A stretch of 64,000 nucleotides of DNA from Thuidium tamariscinum. Its lineage: Eukaryota; Streptophyta; Bryopsida; Hypnales; Thuidiaceae. Both the position numbers and the translations under genes were made by a program. The notes beneath the pieces were generated by a model, which did not search any database, had not been told where the DNA came from, and was given only the letters and a program-made list of their open reading frames with translations. Positions 58,393 through 64,000 of this stretch are shown here, piece after piece (within the stretch, counting starts at the first letter, position 1; the number at the start of each line of letters is the position of its first letter). The stretch is from assembly GCA_947034885.2 (NCBI GenBank), contig OX344758.2, positions 2,854,501 to 2,918,500 of the forward strand, read 5' to 3'.

Positions 58393-59330
58393 TTAACCCC
58401 TAAAGGACCGACCTGCCAAATTTGGCAACATAACAATTTTGGGCAAGTATGTTGAGTGGAGATTTCCATATTTTTGGCCCAAATTTTAATAGAAGGTGAA
58501 GATTAGGAATATCTTTTATATGTACAAAAAATCAGGACATTTGAAAATATGAGTCCAAAAGATATGGCCAATATGTTACTTTTTTTTGTAACTAGGCAAT
58601 TTGAGCATTTTGGAAAAAATCACTTTTTCAAAAACAAAAATTTGAAATTAGTTTTCTTCATTTATATATGTATGGAAAGCTTTGAATCATTCCATTTTAA
58701 TCAATGAGTCAAAAGTTATGAGATTTTTTTGTTTGCAGGCAGTTATGAATTCTCTACTCTAAAATAAACTTTGAAGTTCTTTATTTTACTCAACTTTCAG
58801 TATTTATTGAAAAAAATTAAACTATACAATGTAGATTGTTTATTACAACAATCCAATCATTGGGATTGGCATTTTTCAATTCCACAATTAAATTCTTAAC
58901 AATTTTGTATTTTAAATCATTTGCTACTTCTTTTTACTTCCTATTTTTTTCCTATATGTTGTACAATTCTAAACAATTTTGAATTTTTTTTAAGTAAGTA
59001 CCCTACTTGGCCTCAACAATGAATCCAAAGAGGCACAACTATTTTAGACCATTTTTCATATGATTGTTGCCATCTAAAGTGCAGCTGCCTTGTCTTTCAC
59101 AAGGTGAAAAAAGTGATTTTTAAAGCATTCAAACGCTAATATCTTGCAATCTACATAGTGAAAAACCCTCAAAAAATTTTGTTCATGTTTTCAAACTAAT
59201 TCACTACAAGATCCTATGGTTATAAAATATAAATCTCAAAAAATGTTTAAAAAAAATTAGTATTGGTATTATAAATGACCATTTTTGACCATTTTTGAAG
59301 TAAACATTGTCAAAGAACTTAAGGGGTTAA
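58393..59330. mobile_element. TTAA-type non-autonomous DNA element, 938 bp
   Basis: TTAA/CCCCTAAAGGACCG at the left; AACTTAAGGGG/TTAA at the right. It is the reverse-orientation relative of 46469-47416, nearly the same length and similar throughout. No transposase. Confidence 0.7.
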
Positions 59331-59785
59331 TCTTTACTAAAGTATGAAGCCAAAAATTGAAAATTCCTTCTAAAATAAATTACAAATTGAGTTCTTGTGA
59401 TTTTATAAAGAATTTTTTTCCTTTATGTTCAAAATGCTCAATTCTAATCATAATGATAATCGAAGAGTTTCATTTTATTTTTTTATTCAAGTTGTTCATG
59501 CATGGACCTTTTTTTGAACTAAAAAGGTTATTTTTTTAAGACTAGACCTACTAATATTCTTTGAATTATAGAATATTTGCAAATGAAAGTCTTCACTAAT
59601 TGTATTGTACAAATGTTGAAGAACTAGTAAATGAATTTTCAAAAAAAATGATGGATGAAAAAATGATATTAAATTTCATGTACTTGAGATGTATTTGCAT
59701 TCATCCATTGTTCAAAATTTGGACTCCTCATCTTGAAGGGATTAAGAAATAGTTCAATCTACCCTTTGTAATACACTAATCCATA
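59331..59785. other. AT-rich intergenic DNA, nothing recognised
   Basis: No coding signal or defined repeat seen. Confidence 0.4.
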
Positions 59786-59936
59786 AGACTATAAATGGGG
59801 GTATAAATGACTTGTTTACAATGACTACACCAACAACAAATAACTTCAAAACAATCATTTTGTAGTCATTTTGCAATCACTATTGTCAATTTAGTCATTG
59901 TGAATAAATCATTTATAGCCCCATTTTCTTGTAGTA
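59786..59936. repeat. Palindromic MITE-like repeat, about 150 bp
   Basis: ACTATAAATGGGGGTATAAA...ACAATGAC at the left is matched by GTCATTGTGAATAAATC...TATAGCCCCATTTTCTTGTAG at the right, in reverse complement. It would fold into one hairpin. The tips lack the TTAA/CCC signature, so it is a different family. Confidence 0.55.
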
Positions 59937-61036
59937 TAATATGACAATAAGATAAATGCACCTAATTACAATAATCCTTTGTTTCAAAACCTAAATTTGA
60001 TATAGTCATTCTTGTTTAATCAAATTTGAGCCATAATGGAAGAATGACAACTCTAGATTTAAATTTTGAAATGAAGATGGGATATAGATAGTAATGCAAT
60101 AAGATAGGGATTGCAATGAAGTGCGTGTACCTTATTATTATTTAAAGGAATGAAAGAGGTATGTTAGGACTAGCCTACAAAAGAAATAAAAGATAACTTG
60201 AATATTACATTTCCAAATCCTTGTAATGTGGGTACACCCAAAATCACATTGTCTCTAAAACTGCCATCATCACTTTGTATATATCTGTAAAATCTATACA
60301 TACCCAAGTACAAGGAAGAAACAATTTTAGAGCATTTACCAAAATTTTTTGAGCCTTCATAAATTTTGCATAGGATATCCAAATGCCACACTCTTTTGTG
60401 TGTTGGAGATTCCTTTCATTTTCCAACAAGAAAATATGAAAATGTAGCCCATCTAATAATAGTAATTATGAGGTGACTTTCTAATAGCTAATGGCCATTT
60501 GTATTTTATTGATAAGGATGTGTTTCCTCATGCCATGAAGTAAAATTAATGAGCTCTCCAAGGGTATATTTCATTTTTGAACAGCAATTGATGAAGATTG
60601 TCTGATTTTTGAGAATAATTTTTCATGTGCTTATTCTGTGTCTGAGGATTTCAAAATATGCTATTTTTTAGTTCAATTAGAAAATAAAATTGCATGAAAG
60701 TGAAGCAAATGGTAATTTGTATTACAAAAATGTGCATTAACTTACAACACCTAAATGGATGATCTACTGAGTTGATTTAAATACTCCACCCATAATAAGT
60801 TGAACTGTCACAATTTTGCATACGGCATCAAAATGATGTACATTATTCTTCAGTGCATTGGAAAAATCCTTAATTTGGTAACAGGAATATGTAAAGATTA
60901 GAACATGGTGAAAATGAATACTAAGAGTATCTTCACACTAGGAGAGCAGTGCGTTAGTAGTAGTGGGAGGAAGAGTGCTTTCATAACGTGCATTCAGACC
61001 AACAATGTTTTGTATTTTCCGATCCTCATTGGCAGC
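59937..61036. other. AT-rich intergenic DNA, nothing recognised
   Basis: No gene. Only short chance frames (e.g. 60170-60429 on the minus strand) without domains. Confidence 0.4.
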
Positions 61037-62899
61037 TGTGAGTCCCGTCATTGTCACTCAGGCCTTAGATTTTTCTTTTTTTCACTTATTGCTCATATTT
61101 AGGGTCATTATGGTTAAAAATCAACTAAAAAGAGTGCTCAAAGTAGGATTGATACAATTTCCGCTAATGATGGAGAATTGGGTATAATTATTCTGGAGTA
61201 TCTTAAAAGACTCCTTAGAGCCAATTTCTACGTCTTATTAGGGGATTAGACATGATATTACGCAATTACCAAGAAATTGCACTAGCAAATATTCAAGATG
61301 CAACTTAGCACAAAAGCATTAAGGCAACCCTTATCGGAATACTTGACAAGGGTCCAGGAAGATTGGGCTCCGATTGGCAACCACGGGAGTCCGACAGTCT
61401 CCTACGAGCATCACGGCGAAGCCAACTGGTGGAGATTCCCTTGTACAGGAATGATTCCTCCCCGGAGGAATTAATTCCGCTATAGTACAATTTTTACTTC
61501 GTTTAGACAGTGTAGGTTTTTAGCGAAACTTTGCACTTGTCATTAGGGGAATTCCTAGAAGATCCCCTAATAGTTTCATAATTTTCTGGATTACGGAATT
61601 GACTCCATGGGAAGTCAACCGCTTTTACCGGCAATTGGAAATTCATAGAAAATTCCACGGTGATGGTAAAATCCCACTAAAAATTAGGATAGTATGTTTT
61701 AGCATAAATAAGCGTCCCGCCAAATTTCAAGACATTCTGACATTGACAAGTACCAGAATTGGCAACGGCAACAAGTTTGAATGGTTTTACCAAAATTCTT
61801 GCGAGTTGACCGGCGTACGGGGAGTATACGGAGTCTGATTTGAGTCAACTTAGACTCTTTTCCAATGTTCTTGGACCTTCCCGACAACCCTGGATAGTCA
61901 AAACCTTTGGGAAAAATCAATTCCAAAAGATAGATTTTCCACCCTTTTTACCGGTTCGTAAATGTTAGCTTTTAAGCGCAATTAGGCTCTGGGAGTAAGG
62001 GATAGGGGTTCCCTTAGGCTAATTTGGGTCTTCTGGAGCTAATGACGCTGTCCGTTTTGTAATCGAGCCATTTCTCCAAAAGTTAGAGTAGCCACAGTAG
62101 TAGGGTAGATTTTTGAATTGTTAAATTGGGTTTATCTTAGTTAGTTTAGAACGTAACTTGAGGGGGGAGGAGGCCTTGGAAATGTATAAAAGGCCTCCCC
62201 CTCCCCTCATTTCACACCTCTTATCATTTTCATATCTCAAACTTCTATTCCATTTTCTCTAAAATCTCATTTCATACATCAAACACTCACAATCATTACC
62301 ATCTTCTATTGCCATTTCAAACCTTCTTTTATTGTCATTGATTGCTATATTGCAAGTTTAAGGACGTGTGTTGCTACCTTCACTCTATTCCAACCTTGTT
62401 GGTATTTTCTAAACCTCCTTTGCTATTACAAGTCTTCAATTATTGAAGCATTTGTTGTGGTTTTATTGGAAATCCTTGTGTCCTCTTGGGGGTCCTCCTA
62501 ACTCCTTCCAGGGTCTTTTGTACTAGTCATCTTTGTGATTCTTGTGAGATTGAAATCATAATCCTTCGTGATTAGTCTCTTCGGGGAATTTACAGTTTAG
62601 ATAGGCTTATTGAGAATTCCCCCCGGGCCTAACCGTTGAATTGTGATCCACAAGAAACCGTGTTTAGTGGAAACTCTAACTCCTTAGAACTCCTTGGAAG
62701 GCAACCCCTTGCCAAATTTTCCAGGAATCAAGGGTAAAATTCCTTAGACGGCGAAGCTATCTCCAATTTTTTAAGGATTTTAATAATTTTTTATCAATTA
62801 TTCGCTCAACGGCGGAGCTTTGACTTTCCTAAGAATAATTCCGTGTTTGTTTTGTTAAAAGGGTCCCCAATTGGAGACCCAAAGTATTGGCGAGCAACA
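61037..62899 (+). repeat. LTR (about 1.86 kb), plus orientation
   Basis: Starts TGTGAGTCCCGTCATTGTC and ends near GGCGAGCAACA, i.e. TG...CA. It is aligned with the minus-strand LTR 40823-42755. Both end with AAGGGTCCCC..GGAGACCC before the final block. Confidence 0.6.
62185..62190 (+). promoter_or_regulatory. LTR TATA box
   Basis: GTATAAAAGG sits inside GGAGGCCT...AGGCCTCC, exactly as in the other LTR, which supports a real U3 promoter. Confidence 0.5.
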
Positions 62900-63189
62900 C
62901 CCAAAAATTTGGTAACAAAGCAGCCAGCTCGGCAGCAGTCAGAGCCGGTTATCGAGACTAATCAAGCCAGGCCATGAAGCCAATTTCTCACATCACACCA
63001 TCACTTACTGGGGATGATGCTTGAGGGCCCCCTTTTTGTTTTTTTAGGGTTTTTTTGAACACTAGGTGTCAACTGGCTGAGAGTGAAGAAAGGGAAAAAC
63101 TACTTAGTGATAATTTTTGTTTGGGAAAGAATTAGATCAAATTACAGAGAGAGTTTTGAAAAGAAGAATAGTTTGTTGGAGAAATCATA

Positions 63190-63370
63190 GGACTCCATTG
63201 TTCCTCCCAAAATTCAGATTTCCAAGTCCAGACCTCACCAAAATTCCAGTTTCAAAAGCCAGAGCTTTCCAAAGTCAGTTTCAAAAGCCAGAGCCTCACC
63301 AAAAATTCAGATTTCCAAGCTAGAGCCTCACATCAGGTAGACTTCACTAAATTCTAGTTTCAAAAGTCAC
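63190..63370. repeat. Degenerate minisatellite in the element leader
   Basis: Units built from CAGATTTCCAAG, TTCAAAAGCCAGAGC and CTCACCAAAATTC recur four to five times. The homologous leader at 39.78-39.87 kb also contains CCAGAGC units. Confidence 0.55.
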
Positions 63371-64000
63371 CCCCTCCCCTCAAGCAACCAGGGGGGTGAT
63401 CACCATCCAAAGGGTGGTTGAAAGAACCAGTAACCAAGTCAAACTGAGTGAGGCCTCAAGCCACTCGAGCACTCTAGCACCCAGCACTTGGTTGAAGGTC
63501 CAACACTCCAGAGCTCTAGATTTGCAAACAATTTGAATTCACTCTTTGAAGAACTCACTCACACTCCAATCTCACCTAGAATACTAAGACAATTGGAAGT
63601 GACAAGCATTATTAATGATTGAAGAAAGGAGGGAGATGAAGGAATCTTTGAGCCATATTGACTTTGTTGGACACAATTTAGCTTGACAAAAAACAAATAG
63701 AAAAGAATAAGTTGATTTTAAGTAGTTTAGAGGATTGCCAAATTAGAGAAAAGTTAGAAAACCTTAGTTGTAGTGGATTTGACTTTTGAAACCATTTAGT
63801 GATTAATTTCAAAAATTAGATTATATTAGGATATTTTATAGGTTGACCTTGGAGGCCATTTGAAAGAAAAGGAAGGAGCCCAAAAGATAAAGAAAATTAC
63901 AAAAAAGAGGTGAAAGAAAGAATGGGGCTTTAAAGGAAAGTACCCCATTCAAGAGTTTATGAGTGTACCAACCATCACAATCAATTACAAGAATGTCAAG

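Larger units (their letters stand above)
61037..64000 (+). mobile_element. LTR-type retroelement (LTR plus leader), plus orientation, runs off the window
   Basis: The LTR-like part is followed by a leader homologous to that of the element at 39.3-42.8 kb. TGGTAACAAAGC at about 62910 partly resembles the initiator-Met tRNA primer-binding site (TGGTATCAGAGC), about ten bases beyond the inferred LTR end. No protein-coding domain is visible before the window ends at 64,000, so whether it is autonomous cannot be judged. Confidence 0.6.

Noticed and set aside
61005-61187. Frame matching 42518-42754 (minus), looking like a conserved small protein
   Set aside because: It spans the LTR start and simply follows the LTR homology.
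61599-61838. Frame TPWEVN.FYRQLEIHRKFH... conserved with 41946-42140 on the other strand
   Set aside because: Both lie inside the LTRs; conservation reflects shared LTR DNA, and neighbouring out-of-frame sequence is equally similar.
40823-62899. The two LTRs as the ends of a single 22-kb retrotransposon
   Set aside because: They are inverted relative to each other, and each is followed by its own leader pointing outward.
1-64000. CRISPR arrays, bacterial operons or a viral genome
   Set aside because: No regularly spaced short repeats; the genes are spliced eukaryotic genes with plant features; no viral proteins were seen.

Overview
The window is nuclear DNA from a plant. It carries spliced genes with GT-AG introns, a plastid-targeted fructokinase, a plant-style villin headpiece, an INTS4/SIEL-type HEAT protein and an MFSD12-type transporter, all set in long AT-rich, repeat-filled intergenic DNA. 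The gene mix, the intron style and an unfamiliar intronless gene family would suit a bryophyte or another non-seed plant. That placement is an inference, and I cannot name the species.

Layout. 1-5.4 kb: AT-rich non-coding DNA with a palindromic MITE-like repeat and a 2-kb inverted repeat. 6.1-10.6 kb (+): plastidic fructokinase in seven exons. 10.6-14.3 kb: non-coding, with two short tandem repeats. 14.3-16.1 kb (+): a gene for a small protein made of a villin-type linker and headpiece without gelsolin repeats. 16.6-23.0 kb: a locally triplicated segment. Each copy holds the last villin exon (intact once, decayed twice) converging on a minus-strand orphan gene (intact in the first and third copies, broken in the second). 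23.4-24.3 kb (-): beta subunit of the nascent polypeptide-associated complex. 26.7-31.2 kb (+): MFSD12-type membrane transporter, in 11 exons. 34.2-37.9 kb (-): INTS4/SIEL-like protein, in 7 exons. 39.3-42.8 kb (-) and 61.0-64.0 kb (+): two related LTR-type elements with their 5' ends facing each other. Between them, 51.8-55.6 kb (+) carries an atypical protein kinase gene.

The gene deserts from about 33 to 59 kb hold many copies of non-autonomous DNA elements. These are bounded by TTAA and have inverted ends starting CCCCTAAA or close variants, which is a piggyBac-like signature. Two of the genes (the MFSD12-type transporter and the kinase) are preceded by degenerate tandem repeats in their 5' leader or promoter.

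The genes do not form a pathway. The conserved ones are housekeeping functions: hexose phosphorylation in plastids, co-translational chaperoning, organelle-membrane transport and Integrator or cell-to-cell transport. The lineage-specific material is the triplicated headpiece/orphan locus and the kinase. Exon coordinates were worked out by hand from splice sites and reading-phase agreement. The conserved genes are firm. The first exons of the villin-like gene and exon 4 of the kinase gene are not.
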